DNA from: a virus
Reading direction: 5' to 3' (one strand)
Virus record (IMG/VR): IMGVR_UViG_3300032322_000568
Coordinates: 1 to 55,822 of that record
DNA: 55,822 nt
The translations under genes and the position numbers were made by a program. Under the pieces are notes generated by a model, which had not been told where the DNA came from, made no database searches, and saw only the letters and a program-made list of their open reading frames with translations. Position 1 is the first letter of the stretch. The number at the start of each line of letters is the position of its first letter. This document shows, piece after piece, positions 25,650 to 32,461 of this stretch.

Positions 25650-25975
25650 CAGATCGTGGCCTTGCCCTCGAGGCGCAGGTTGGCTTGTTCCGTTCTCCAG
25701 ATGTCCACTCTGGCTTGTGCTGCGATCAGATCCCATCTCAATTTCTCCTCAATTGCGACGGCCTCCTTGAGGCCTTTAAGCAGTTCAACGTACTCAGCGT
25801 GAGCATAAGCGTCACGTTCTTGTGCGCCAAGGGCGCCTTCAATGGATTGCTTCATCAGCAACGCCTTCTTGCTCTTGCGAAACTCTTCAAGGTAAACGCG
25901 CTGCGCTTTGGCGTCAGCAAATTGTTTTGCGTGCTTGATGATGTAATCGACTGCGTCATGCGGATCATGCTTCAT
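25649..25975 (-). CDS. Helical early protein of unknown function
   Basis: 108 residues, largely alpha-helical and charged: DAVDYIIKHAKQFADAKAQRVYLEEFRKSKKALLMKQS, AYAHAEYVELLKGLKEAVAIEEKLRWDLIAAQARVDIWRTEQ. The pattern (QRVYLEEFRKSKKALLM...) resembles small phage proteins often found beside recombination genes. ATG 25975 lies inside the 3' end of the DUF3310 gene. A nuclease-accessory role is only a contextual guess. Confidence 0.68.
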   Translation of the reverse strand: MKHDPHDAVDYIIKHAKQFADAKAQRVYLEEFRKSKKALLMKQSIEGALGAQERDAYAHAEYVELLKGLKEAVAIEEKLRWDLIAAQARVDIWRTEQANLRLEGKATI

Positions 25976-26186
25976 GGTTTTTCTCATTCAAGATGCGTGA
26001 AATTTCCCGGTCGATGTACCACCGGGCCTTGCGTAAGTCCTCGACTTGCTCACCCTTCAGTCCGGCGCGCCAGCAATATTTCACAGCGTTACCGATGTTG
26101 AAGTTGAAGTGCTCAGTAATCTCGATGCACTCCACGCCTGATGGGTGTGAGTTGTAATGTCTTGGGTGATTGACGTTGTCATTCAT
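25965..26186 (-). CDS. DUF3310 protein
   Basis: 73 residues from ATG 26186. The family signature is clear: NHPRHYNSHPSGVECIEI, then NFNIGNAVKYCWRAGLKGEQVEDLRKARWYIDREI. DUF3310 proteins are widespread in phages near replication and nucleotide genes; no firm biochemical role is known to me. The gene overlaps both neighbours by a few bases. Confidence 0.82.
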   Translation of the reverse strand: MNDNVNHPRHYNSHPSGVECIEITEHFNFNIGNAVKYCWRAGLKGEQVEDLRKARWYIDREISRILNEKNHEA

Positions 26187-26391
26187 GAATGGCCCTCCAA
26201 GGTCCACTATAAGCGCTAGAAATCCAAAATCCTGCTGGGTTGATACTCATCCCCATACTCTCCATTTCATCGCGTGTTTTGCATCTGCGGCTCACCCCAA
26301 AATCGCCTGTGCGGTGTTTATCAAAGGCGAAGGTTGAGTTGAAGTAGTTTTTGCAGGCCTGGCACTGGTTGCGATCACCCGTTAATTTCAT
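26179..26391 (-). CDS. Small zinc-finger-like protein
   Basis: 70 residues with CQACKNYFNSTFAFDKHRTG, then RRCKTRDEMESMGM and GFWIS. The CxxC...H...RRC spacing suits a single zinc site of the kind found in a common small phage protein family near RusA. It overlaps RusA by 17 bases. Probable nucleic-acid binder; not tested. Confidence 0.72.
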   Translation of the reverse strand: MKLTGDRNQCQACKNYFNSTFAFDKHRTGDFGVSRRCKTRDEMESMGMSINPAGFWISSAYSGPWRAIHE

Positions 26392-26755
26392 ACACCCTCA
26401 CTTTCACGATGCCGGCGATTTGCTTATTCCTGAAGATCCTCAGATCCGAAATCTGGTTGTCGTCCTTCCACACTTGCGCGTGGGTCAGACTGTCCAGCAG
26501 GGACTTGAGCAGATTGTCGATGTCCCGCTTGCGTTTGTCCGGTGGGAACACTTCGATCTCGACTCGCAGGTCCCCCTCGAGTTCGTAAGTCTTCACCCCA
26601 TGTTCCATAAGACATAAGTTCACTGCTTTGCGGTAGGCCTGGCCCTCCTGCGAAACGTATACGGTGGCGAGCTTGCCAATGACCCTGTGCCGCCAGTAAG
26701 TGTTTACGGTGGGTGGCCATGGCAATGTGGCCTCAAAAACTAATGGGAGTTCCAT
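26375..26755 (-). CDS. rusA: RusA-type Holliday junction resolvase
   Basis: 126 residues from ATG 26755 (MELPLVF). The RusA signature is clear: FEATLPWPPTVNTYWRH at the start and KRDIDNLLKSLLDSLTHAQVWKDDNQI, giving the metal-binding aspartates D78, D80 and D98/D99. RusA dimers resolve four-way junctions made during phage recombination and replication. The start overlaps the 3' end of the helicase gene, so it is expressed with it. Confidence 0.92.
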   Translation of the reverse strand: MELPLVFEATLPWPPTVNTYWRHRVIGKLATVYVSQEGQAYRKAVNLCLMEHGVKTYELEGDLRVEIEVFPPDKRKRDIDNLLKSLLDSLTHAQVWKDDNQISDLRIFRNKQIAGIVKVRVYEING

Positions 26756-27632
26756 AGGCTTGCTCAGTAAATTGCTGTGAGTTTTTGTCGAACCAAAGTC
26801 TGATGACGCCCTCGTATTCACCGTTGCGCTGCTTCTCGATGGCCAGGTAAGCGTCAGGGATTGACTGGTCAACGACGTTTCCTGCTTCAACCTCACGCTC
26901 CTTCTTTTTGTTGCGGTGCATCAGGATCACGTTATCAACCTGGTCGGCCACCGAGCCTGAGCCTTTAAGGTCCATCTTCGTGGGTGGGTTCTCATCGTTT
27001 TGTTGCTTGCGGATGTGATGCACCAGGTGAATGTGCGTGTCGTAATCTCGAGCCAAGGTGCAGAGTTGGTCCACAAAGTTTTTCTGCCCGTTGTAGTCGT
27101 CCTCATCACGCAGGCATTTCATCAGCGAGTCGATCAGGTAGTGCTTGCAGTTGAGATTGGCTGCAGCATAACTGCCAACCCCTAAAACCTGCCCAGGGCT
27201 TACCGTCCCCTGCTGGTCATAAAACCACATCTTGTCTCCCACCCAGTCCTTGAAGGCCTCGTAATCGGCTACAGCAGGGTCTCTGCGACGGGACCATTGC
27301 CTGACCATCCTTTGCAGGGTGCGCAAGGGCTTCATCTCAAAGCTTGCAATCACAACACGCTGGCCTTGAGCAATCAGACTCAGGGCAATCATGCCGGTCA
27401 GCATGGACTTGCCAGATCCGTTGGTGCCGGCAAAGACCGTGACTTCAGCAGGCCGGAACTCGAAGAGGCCCAGCGTCTTGGACCAGGGCATCGTGATGGG
27501 TTTGGTTGTGACCGGGTTCTTAACCTGGTCGATCAGTTGGTCCATGCAGTCAGCCGCGGATCTAACGCGGACCTGGGCTTCCATGGAGTCATACCAGGCT
27601 TGGAAATCGATTTCTTGAGGAATGGTGTTCAT
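26733..27632 (-). CDS. DnaB-type replicative helicase (RecA-fold domain only)
   Basis: 299 residues. Walker A FAGTNGSGKS (67-76), the FEMKPLRTLQRMVRQW segment of DnaB/Twinkle helicases (FEM at 98-100), a Walker B-like hydrophobic strand (HYLIDSLMKCL), a HLVHHIRKQ motif and a late Gly/Ser/Asp motif (LKGSGSVADQVDNVILMHRNKK) support a hexameric helicase core. It lacks the N-terminal DnaG-interaction domain of full DnaB (about 470 residues). A DUF1376 protein two genes upstream probably loads it, as in other phages with this pair. Confidence 0.88.
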   Translation of the reverse strand: MNTIPQEIDFQAWYDSMEAQVRVRSAADCMDQLIDQVKNPVTTKPITMPWSKTLGLFEFRPAEVTVFAGTNGSGKSMLTGMIALSLIAQGQRVVIASFEMKPLRTLQRMVRQWSRRRDPAVADYEAFKDWVGDKMWFYDQQGTVSPGQVLGVGSYAAANLNCKHYLIDSLMKCLRDEDDYNGQKNFVDQLCTLARDYDTHIHLVHHIRKQQNDENPPTKMDLKGSGSVADQVDNVILMHRNKKKEREVEAGNVVDQSIPDAYLAIEKQRNGEYEGVIRLWFDKNSQQFTEQAYGTPISF

Positions 27633-27925
27633 GCGTCAACCTTTGAGTCCCATAAGATGGGAAAGCGTGATTCGGTGTAATGAGCAAAGACTCGAGCAGC
27701 ACCGCAGCGGAGCAGTTCCTTGGTGGCGCGCGCTACTGCATCGGAGTCAGGGCCTGTAACGTGAGCAACCAGGCCTTTGGCCCAGCGGTAGTCAAAATCC
27801 CATTTGCTGACCACTACAACCGGGACTGCGGCGTAGGCATCAGGCTTGCCATCAAACTCAATGAAGATGGCGCGGGGCACCTCATTTTTAGCCAGCAGGT
27901 CCATAACGAAGTCGTGCCCCTTCAT
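27629..27925 (-). CDS. Hypothetical protein between DUF1376 and helicase genes
   Basis: 98 residues with an alpha/beta pattern: VPRAIFIEFDGKPDAYAAVPVVVVSKWDFDYRWAKGLVAHVTG, then ARATKELLRCGAARVFAHYTE. It overlaps both neighbours by 4 bases (ATGA). Its position inside the replication operon suggests a replication accessory role, but I do not recognise a family. Confidence 0.7.
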   Translation of the reverse strand: MKGHDFVMDLLAKNEVPRAIFIEFDGKPDAYAAVPVVVVSKWDFDYRWAKGLVAHVTGPDSDAVARATKELLRCGAARVFAHYTESRFPILWDSKVDA

Positions 27926-28602
27926 ACGCCACCCCGGCTTGCGAAGGGATCTTGGCTTACAGGCTTCGCCTTGCCTTCTTTCTCAGCAAGTACCCAGTTT
28001 TGGAAGGTCTTGTCCCAATCCAGCTTGGTAGCGTCCTTTCCTGACTTGGCTTGCCAGTAATTGCAAAACTTCATGATGGTATGGCTTGGGTTCAGATCAG
28101 GACGTTCCTTCCGCATGAAAGCAATCAACTGATCGGACGGTTCCCAGTCTGGGGGCAAGCGCGTAGCGCGGCTCTCTCTGGTTCTTGGTTCTTGGTTCTT
28201 GGTTGCTATTGGGGTAGCATTGCCCTCCCTTATGCCCTCCCCATTACCCTCCCCATTGGGTAGGCTATCCCCACCCTCTAGCTTGGCTTTATCCCACCTA
28301 ATGCGCGCCCCTTTGGCCCCGCCAACTTTTTGCTTAGTAAACGAAGCAATTTCCTTGTCGCAGCGCTTATTGGTATAGACGTCATCCTGCAAAACAAAAA
28401 ACTCCTTTAGCAGGCCGTCAATTTCCGTTACTGCTCCAGGCATGCGAATGAGCCTGGCAATCCTGGCTGGATCGTTGGGCAGCGGTTTTTGGTTTAAGTA
28501 ATACAGGTCGAGCATGCGCCTGTATGCAAGGTCCTCGATGTCAGTGAGGTGGCTGGTGTGGGCTTGATAATCCCCCACATGGAACGGATAAAAACGCATC
28601 AT
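27922..28602 (-). CDS. DUF1376 replication-initiation-type protein
   Basis: 226 residues from ATG 28602. The DUF1376 hallmark is MRFYPFHVGDYQAHTSHLTDIEDLAYRRMLDLYYL followed by PLPNDPARIARLIRM: a winged-helix domain found in phage replication organisers. The C-terminal half is linker plus a small domain (LIAFMRKERPDLN, FCNYWQAKSGKDATKLDWDKTFQNWVLAE) like the end of lambda O-type or DnaT-like proteins. It probably binds the origin and recruits the helicase encoded just downstream. The linker reads EGNGEGIREG, a low-complexity stretch. Confidence 0.85.
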   Translation of the reverse strand: MMRFYPFHVGDYQAHTSHLTDIEDLAYRRMLDLYYLNQKPLPNDPARIARLIRMPGAVTEIDGLLKEFFVLQDDVYTNKRCDKEIASFTKQKVGGAKGARIRWDKAKLEGGDSLPNGEGNGEGIREGNATPIATKNQEPRTRESRATRLPPDWEPSDQLIAFMRKERPDLNPSHTIMKFCNYWQAKSGKDATKLDWDKTFQNWVLAEKEGKAKPVSQDPFASRGGV

Positions 28603-28703
28603 AACCCTCGTCAAAGGCTTATCGTCACTGAGGTTGGGCGTTGGCAGGGGGGTGACGAATCCCCTTTTCGGTAGCTAACCTAGCCATGCCCTGTGGACTT
28701 TAC

Positions 28704-28970
28704 TTAATGTTTTGTTGGTTCGCAAGCAAAAGTTTTGACCATCTCACGCATCTTGCTATCAACGTCTGACCAATAGCTTTCAAATGCAGCGTGGCCATTT
28801 TGCTCACAAAGCGCGATGCAGATCTTGGTTATCAACGTGAGAGCGACGCCGTTGTAAACCTGGTCAGCAAATTCTTCATCGTGCTTTTCGTAAAGCTTAT
28901 CAATTTCATGGTTGATAATTTTAACCATCTCAAAAGCAGTCTTGGCTATCTTAAGATCATTCTTAGTCAT
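28704..28970 (-). CDS. Hypothetical helical early protein
   Basis: 88 residues from ATG 28970 (Met-Thr-Lys-Asn-Asp-Leu), which overlaps the stop of the gene before it. All-helical prediction: LKIAKTAFEMVKIINHEIDKLYEKHDEEFADQVYNGVALTLITKICIALCEQNGHAAFESYW. No family recognised. A gap of about 100 bases to the DUF1376 gene holds only a GC-rich stretch and no clear terminator. Confidence 0.66.
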   Translation of the reverse strand: MTKNDLKIAKTAFEMVKIINHEIDKLYEKHDEEFADQVYNGVALTLITKICIALCEQNGHAAFESYWSDVDSKMREMVKTFACEPTKH

Positions 28971-29214
28971 GGCTGCCCCTTGCTCGTATGGCGGTAACGC
29001 AGGCTTGCGTCCAAGCCATCTCATTGTGGTCAACTTTGCCTGTTTTGTATTCGGCGTCGATCATGTCGCAGCACACGGACGCACACGCCTCACGCTCTGC
29101 TGCGGCAACAAGGGCGGCGAATGCTTCAAGCTGCCCTTCCCAACAAGTCCACCCAAGGCCATACTTTGCGATCCCCGCCTTCCGCGCCATCTTGACTATG
29201 TCTTCTTGGGCCAT
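28963..29214 (-). CDS. Mosaic small early protein (AAEREACA...AIRARG type)
   Basis: 83 residues from ATG 29214 (Met-Ala-Gln-Glu-Asp), with GAGGTGAGC upstream. Built from three modules: an N-terminal helix EDIVKMARKAGIA also seen in the next gene, a central LEAFAALVAAAEREACASVC, and a C-terminal VTAIRARGSHD also seen in the gene at 29480-29785. Such recombined small proteins are common in proteobacterial phages; function is unknown. Confidence 0.7.
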   Translation of the reverse strand: MAQEDIVKMARKAGIAKYGLGWTCWEGQLEAFAALVAAAEREACASVCCDMIDAEYKTGKVDHNEMAWTQACVTAIRARGSHD

Positions 29215-29216
29215 GC

Positions 29217-29483
29217 TCACCTCATTCCTCGTATGGCGGTGGCGCTGTAGTCGGGACGAACCCAATCGCCTTTTGCTATGGCGATGCAGTCGTCCGAATC
29301 CAGCATGTAATCGCCTTCAGTGACGCAGTAATCGTCTTCCTCTTTGATCGCCTTGCAGATGCGATCACGCTCATGATCGGCAACAAGGGCAGCAAAACGT
29401 GTTACAGAATTTAATGGCTTTTCGTCAGATCCGTAAGCCAATCCGGCCTCCCGTGCCATGCGGATGATGTCCTCGCGGTTCAT
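29217..29483 (-). CDS. Mosaic small early protein
   Basis: 88 residues. The N-terminus NREDIIRMAREAGLAYG matches the gene at 28963-29214 (EDIVKMARKAGIA), followed by FAALVADHERDRIC, an acidic stretch (EEDDYCVTEGDYMLDSDDC) and a C-terminal ATAIRGMR that parallels AIRARG. It is coupled to the upstream gene by ATGA. Unknown function. Confidence 0.7.
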   Translation of the reverse strand: MNREDIIRMAREAGLAYGSDEKPLNSVTRFAALVADHERDRICKAIKEEDDYCVTEGDYMLDSDDCIAIAKGDWVRPDYSATAIRGMR

Positions 29484-29785
29484 GTATTTCCCCTTGCGCG
29501 GATGGCGGATGCCAAGTGGCTGCAGGTATTGGCATGTTCCATCACGATGCCGTCCTCGTCATTGACTTGCAACGATATGCTCGTGAAATTTTCAACCGCA
29601 GCATCAAGCAGCGCTGCACAAGCCTCACGCTCTGCAGCCACAGCATCTGCAATCAACTTATCAATCCGCGAGGCTTTGCGCAGCCGGCTTACATGGCCTT
29701 TGTCGTAGCCGGTTTGCTTAACGATGTCTTTGATCCTCAAGGACTCGTCCTTGACCAGCATCCTGACTTCAAAGTATCGGTGCAT
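29480..29785 (-). CDS. Mosaic small protein with N-terminal HTH
   Basis: 101 residues from ATG 29785, which overlaps the upstream stop (TGATG). Residues 10-45 (LVKDESLRIKDIVKQTGYDKGHVSRLRKASRIDKL) look like a helix-turn-helix; the rest is the AAEREACAALLDAA ... CSHLASAIRARG module shared with 28963-29214. A transcription or replication accessory role is possible, but the HTH call is from pattern only. Confidence 0.7.
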   Translation of the reverse strand: MHRYFEVRMLVKDESLRIKDIVKQTGYDKGHVSRLRKASRIDKLIADAVAAEREACAALLDAAVENFTSISLQVNDEDGIVMEHANTCSHLASAIRARGNT

Positions 29786-29952
29786 CAAAACACTCCAAAC
29801 CAGACGCCTGTGCCATGCACGCAGCCCACCGGGAATATGATGCAGCCTGCAATCAGCAGCAGCCACTTGGCACTCTGAATCGATACGATGACATGGGTGA
29901 GCCAGGCCAGTAGCACCCAGGCTGATAATGCAAATCCAAGCATGCTGTTCAT
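29785..29952 (-). CDS. Two-helix membrane protein
   Basis: 55 residues. Two hydrophobic segments: LGFALSAWVLLAWLTHVIVSI and WLLLIAGCIIFPVGCVHGTG, with few charges, so a small inner-membrane hairpin protein. ATG 29952 overlaps the stop of the secreted-protein gene as ATGA, and its stop overlaps the next ATG. It could be an exclusion or holin-like factor, but an early operon does not favour lysis. Confidence 0.66.
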   Translation of the reverse strand: MNSMLGFALSAWVLLAWLTHVIVSIQSAKWLLLIAGCIIFPVGCVHGTGVWFGVF

Positions 29953-30230
29953 CTTTCTGTCTTTTTTGAAAATAGTTCAGGCTTGTAAACCCGCACGCTT
30001 GCGTCATGCAGGTAAATCACGCGGATCATGTCGTCCACCACGGTCCAGCAAAACTCAAACATCCTGCCATTGGACCCGTAGCTGTAACCGTCCACCAGGC
30101 TTTTGCCAAACTCCTTGCACTTGTGCTGACGCAAGGTCAGTACGATTTCACCGCCGCCCTCATTGTTGGCAGACCAAGTCTGTGCTGAGACGGCTACTGG
30201 CAATGCCAGCAAGAGCGCGGCAAGTCTCAT
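29949..30230 (-). CDS. Secreted/periplasmic early protein
   Basis: 93 residues with a short typical signal peptide, RLAALLLALPVAVSAQ, cleaved likely after AVSA. The mature part (TWSANNEGGGEIVLTLRQHKCKEFGKSLVDGYSYGSNGRMFEFCWTVVDDMIRVIYLHDASVRVY) has two Cys that could form a disulphide. It is coupled to the two-helix membrane protein downstream. An envelope role such as superinfection exclusion is a reasonable guess. Confidence 0.75.
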   Translation of the reverse strand: MRLAALLLALPVAVSAQTWSANNEGGGEIVLTLRQHKCKEFGKSLVDGYSYGSNGRMFEFCWTVVDDMIRVIYLHDASVRVYKPELFSKKTER

Positions 30231-30442
30231 AGCTGCACAAAAAGGCGCTCGATGCCCTTTTCCTTCACGAATTTAGTGAAGTCCAAAGGCTTGTTGGCCA
30301 GCACAGCAAACGTCAGCATGTGGCACAACTGAGCAGCTTCATAGCCCGTGCAATTTTGCGGGATCGTGATGCGATGCATAGCACCATCAATCTCAACATC
30401 AATGGGGCCAATGGGTTCAGCGGATATGGGGGTGTCGGTCAA
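30227..30442 (-). CDS. Hypothetical early protein
   Basis: 71 residues (PIGPIDVEIDGAMHRITIPQNCTGYEAAQLCHMLTFAVLANKPLDFTKFVKEKGIERLFVQL), suggesting a beta hairpin followed by helices. Second gene of the leftward operon; its start overlaps the end of the Cro-like gene. No family recognised. Confidence 0.66.
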   Translation of the reverse strand: MTDTPISAEPIGPIDVEIDGAMHRITIPQNCTGYEAAQLCHMLTFAVLANKPLDFTKFVKEKGIERLFVQL

Positions 30443-30644
30443 TTACATACTCCTTCATGATTTTTTGATGGGAAATCTTGCCCCGGTTGTCGATCACGCT
30501 CATCAAGAGCAGTAACCGCCAAAAGGGCATGCGATCGTGTTTGCAGTAGTAATGGACCGTTGAAGGCGCAACCCCTAACACCCTGGCTGCAGCCCTGATC
30601 CCGCCGACTGCTTCAATAAGGTCTCGTGTGTTCATGGTGTTCAT
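30417..30644 (-). CDS. Cro/YdaS-like HTH regulator
   Basis: 75 residues. The helix-turn-helix reads RDLIEAVGGIRAAARVLGVAPSTVHYYCKHDRMPFWRLLLLMSVID, typical of Cro/YdaS-type phage repressors. It is the first gene leftward of the control region, next to three dyad operators, so it probably represses its own and/or the rightward promoter. ATG could be 30644 or 30635 (MNTMNT). No CI partner is visible. Confidence 0.82.
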   Translation of the reverse strand: MNTMNTRDLIEAVGGIRAAARVLGVAPSTVHYYCKHDRMPFWRLLLLMSVIDNRGKISHQKIMKEYVIDRHPHIR

Positions 30645-30715
30645 GGTGTTAGAGTAATCGAACGGTAACCATTATGCAACCCAGGACGTACAGGGGCGTA
30701 CAGGGGCGTACACCT

Positions 30716-30730
30716 GTAACCCAGGGTTGC
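30716..30730. promoter_or_regulatory. Operator copy 1
   Basis: GTAACCCAGGGTTGC: arms GTAACCC/GGGTTGC with one mismatch around a central A. Downstream end of the first copy of the 30-base repeat. Confidence 0.75.
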
Positions 30731-30764
30731 ACGATGGTTGCGGGTTTTCATAGGAGAAATGGAC

Positions 30765-30779
30765 GTAACCCAGGGTTAC
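30765..30779. promoter_or_regulatory. Operator copy 2 (perfect dyad)
   Basis: GTAACCCAGGGTTAC: a perfect 7-bp dyad around a central A, 49 bases from copy 1 (centre to centre). Probably the strongest binding site. Confidence 0.78.
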
Positions 30780-30805
30780 ACAAGGGGTGAACAGGGCGTA
30801 CACCC

Positions 30806-30820
30806 GTAACCCAGGGTTGC
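30806..30820. promoter_or_regulatory. Operator copy 3
   Basis: GTAACCCAGGGTTGC, identical to copy 1, 41 bases from copy 2, and ending 8 bases before a TTGACA box, so binding here should block the rightward promoter. Confidence 0.76.
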
Positions 30821-30828
30821 GATATTGG

Positions 30829-30857
30829 TTGACACAGTGTTCGATACATGAAACACT
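30829..30857 (+). promoter_or_regulatory. Candidate rightward early promoter
   Basis: A perfect -35 box TTGACA at 30829-30834. With a 17-bp spacer the -10 position (30852-30857) reads AACACT, a poor match. An inverted repeat AGTGTT (30836-30841)/AACACT (30852-30857) lies in the same place, so the weak -10 may need an activator or be repressor-bound. Transcription would enter the gene at 30888. Confidence 0.5.
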
Positions 30858-30887
30858 TTAGATTCAGCAAACCCTGGAGCAAACCTT

Positions 30888-31055
30888 ATGGAAAAAAACG
30901 ATGAATGGCAGTTGATGATGCAAGAGCGCGAGCAAATGACCGAGGAAGCTTTTACCCGTGCCCGGTTGGGCATGGCCACTGAAAACGATTGGAAATGGCT
31001 TGCAAACGAACTTGGATTAGATCTTTACAAAAGGAAAGCAAATGTTGATTTCTGA
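30888..31055 (+). CDS. Small first gene of the rightward operon
   Basis: 55 residues, MEKNDEWQLMMQEREQMTEEAFTRA..., mostly helical and acidic, ending in a basic YKRKANVDF. ATG 30888 follows CTGGAGCAAACCTT, the GGAGCAAAC leader used by several early genes. Its stop lies inside the next gene (14-base overlap). Unknown function; position suggests a regulator or anti-host factor. Confidence 0.72.
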   Translation: MEKNDEWQLMMQEREQMTEEAFTRARLGMATENDWKWLANELGLDLYKRKANVDF

Positions 31056-31662
31056 AAGCAGTACCGAACGCTCATACAAGCTTGTGCCAGCAGGCACTCA
31101 CATGGCCATCTGTTATGGCATCGTTGATCTTGGTACCCAGGCCTATTCCTACCAAGGCGAGCAAAAGCAAGAGCGCCAATGCCGTGTTTTGTGGGAGTTG
31201 CATGGCGAGGATGCCGATGGCAATCCCTTGACCCTGGAAGACGGCAGGCCCTTGTCATTGAGCCAGCGCTACACCTTATCGCTTGCCGAGAAGGCCAAGC
31301 TTCGCAAGACGCTGATTAGCTGGCGCGGCAGGGAGTTCACTGCTGCAGAACTTCGTGGCTTTGATTTACGCACCATCATCGGCGCACCTTGCATGCTGAC
31401 CGTGACGCATGCGGTCAAGGGTGACAAGACCTTTGCCAACGTGGACACCGTTACCGCGGTGCCTGCAGCGTTGAAAAAGCTTGGCCTGCCGGAGTTGGTC
31501 AATAAAAAAACCTACTTCAGCTTTGGCTACTTCAACCAGGACGAGTTTGATGCGCTTACGGAAGGCTTAAAGCGCGTCATCATTCAGTCGCCCGAGTGGC
31601 ACGCTGTGTCCCATGCCAAGCCAACGTCACTTGCTGACGCTGATGATGACATCCCCTTCTGA
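31042..31662 (+). CDS. DUF669-like/ssDNA-binding-type protein
   Basis: 206 residues. The pattern YKLVPAGTHMAICYGIVDLGTQAYSYQGEQKQERQCRVLWEL, then PLSLSQRYTLSLAEKAKLRKTLISWRGREFTAAELRGFDLRTIIGAPCMLTVTH resembles OB-fold phage proteins that bind single-stranded DNA and act with recombination nucleases. The C-terminus is acidic (LADADDDIPF), as in SSB proteins, where such a tail recruits partners. It starts 14 bases before the previous stop. Confidence 0.78.
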   Translation: MLISESSTERSYKLVPAGTHMAICYGIVDLGTQAYSYQGEQKQERQCRVLWELHGEDADGNPLTLEDGRPLSLSQRYTLSLAEKAKLRKTLISWRGREFTAAELRGFDLRTIIGAPCMLTVTHAVKGDKTFANVDTVTAVPAALKKLGLPELVNKKTYFSFGYFNQDEFDALTEGLKRVIIQSPEWHAVSHAKPTSLADADDDIPF

Positions 31663-31663
31663 C

Positions 31664-31888
31664 ATGGCTAAACAATTAACCCAAAAAGCAGCAGTTGCGG
31701 TTGTCAACAAGCTTGCTGAACGGGATTGGGTTCCCATCTGGTATGTCAATGGCGTCATGCTGGTGCCGCACTACACAAAGCAGCATGTGTGGGTGTGGCC
31801 TGGCGGCCAGTTCTTCACGCCTGCCGAACTTGTTGACATGGGCGGCAAGGAGTCCACCACATTACTTTGGCCGAGGCATTGGACATGA
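31664..31888 (+). CDS. Hypothetical protein
   Basis: 74 residues from ATG 31664, one base after the SSB-type stop. N-terminal AKQLTQKAAVAVVNKLAERDWVPIWYVNGVMLVPHYTKQHVWVWPGGQFF suggests a small alpha/beta fold with many Trp. No family recognised. Its stop overlaps the next ATG (ATGA). Confidence 0.66.
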   Translation: MAKQLTQKAAVAVVNKLAERDWVPIWYVNGVMLVPHYTKQHVWVWPGGQFFTPAELVDMGGKESTTLLWPRHWT

Positions 31889-32460
31889 CGCAAAGCCTAG
31901 AATCCGTTAACGCTTACTCAAAAGCTCAATCTGATCTTTTTTTGAAGAGCAGAAAAAAGTCAAGATTTTTAGACAATGACGCCTGGAATGATGTAGTGCG
32001 CGCTTTGTTTTCAGGCCAACACGTTCTTAACATTGCTATAAAACATGGCATTAGTGACAAGACCGTTTACAAGTGGCGCAAGAATGTGATCGATGGAGAC
32101 ATTCCTCCCAGGTACCGCATGACTCAAGAAACTCAAGTTGTTGTCAATCAATCCAACATTAACTTCCGTGATGAGGGCACCTTAAAGCCTTGGGTACCCA
32201 ACAAATTTTCATTGAGTGAGGATAAAAAAATGGCTACTGACGAATCTTTTCTGGACCGTTTACGTCAATTTACGAGTGACAAAAAGCCAGCCGTGCAAGA
32301 TGTTGTCGAGCAGGTGGCAACCAATCCATCAGAGCACAGCACCTTGCTGGAGGCGCCTTCCGGCGATCGGTTCCTGACGGAAGTTAATGACCTGCAACTG
32401 ATGACTTTTTTGAAGCTTCAGGGTTTTACTTTGTACCAAGTCAATCTCAAAAAGATTTGA
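31885..32460 (+). CDS. HTH-containing early protein
   Basis: 191 residues from ATG 31885, which overlaps the previous stop. A helix-turn-helix is visible at about 45-80 (ALFSGQHVLNIAIKHGISDKTVYKWRKNVI), like transposase/homeodomain-type HTHs. The middle is a polar linker and the C-terminus (FLTEVNDLQLMTFLKLQGFTLYQVNLKKI) looks like a small structured tail. It lies between the SSB-type gene and the nuclease. Possibly DNA-binding regulation. Confidence 0.72.
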   Translation: MTQSLESVNAYSKAQSDLFLKSRKKSRFLDNDAWNDVVRALFSGQHVLNIAIKHGISDKTVYKWRKNVIDGDIPPRYRMTQETQVVVNQSNINFRDEGTLKPWVPNKFSLSEDKKMATDESFLDRLRQFTSDKKPAVQDVVEQVATNPSEHSTLLEAPSGDRFLTEVNDLQLMTFLKLQGFTLYQVNLKKI

Positions 32461-32461
32461 T

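Larger units (their letters stand above)
30665..30860. promoter_or_regulatory. Divergent early control region with operator array
   Basis: A non-coding stretch between leftward and rightward early operons. It holds three copies of the 15-bp dyad GTAACCCAGGGTTRC, a partial copy at 30676, tandem 10-bp repeats CAGGGGCGTA at 30691-30710, and a 29-30-base block repeated at 30701-30730 and 30792-30820 with one substitution and one deletion. This could be an operator array for the Cro-like protein or an iteron-type replication origin; both could be true. Confidence 0.8.

Noticed and set aside
26733-28602. Lysogeny (integrase, attachment site)
   Set aside because: No recombinase, excisionase or CI-like gene is seen, and no tRNA-like attachment sequence is recognisable; the Cro-like gene alone does not show lysogeny.
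30759-30809. A 16-codon leader peptide frame (MDVTQGYTRG...) with AGGAG just before it in the control region
   Set aside because: The AGGAG is only 2 bases from the ATG, no promoter is seen upstream of it on the plus strand, and the frame lies across the operator repeats, which explain the sequence better.
30665-30820. Repeats in the control region as a CRISPR array
   Set aside because: Repeats are short, palindromic, few and unevenly spaced, with no uniform spacers and no cas genes.
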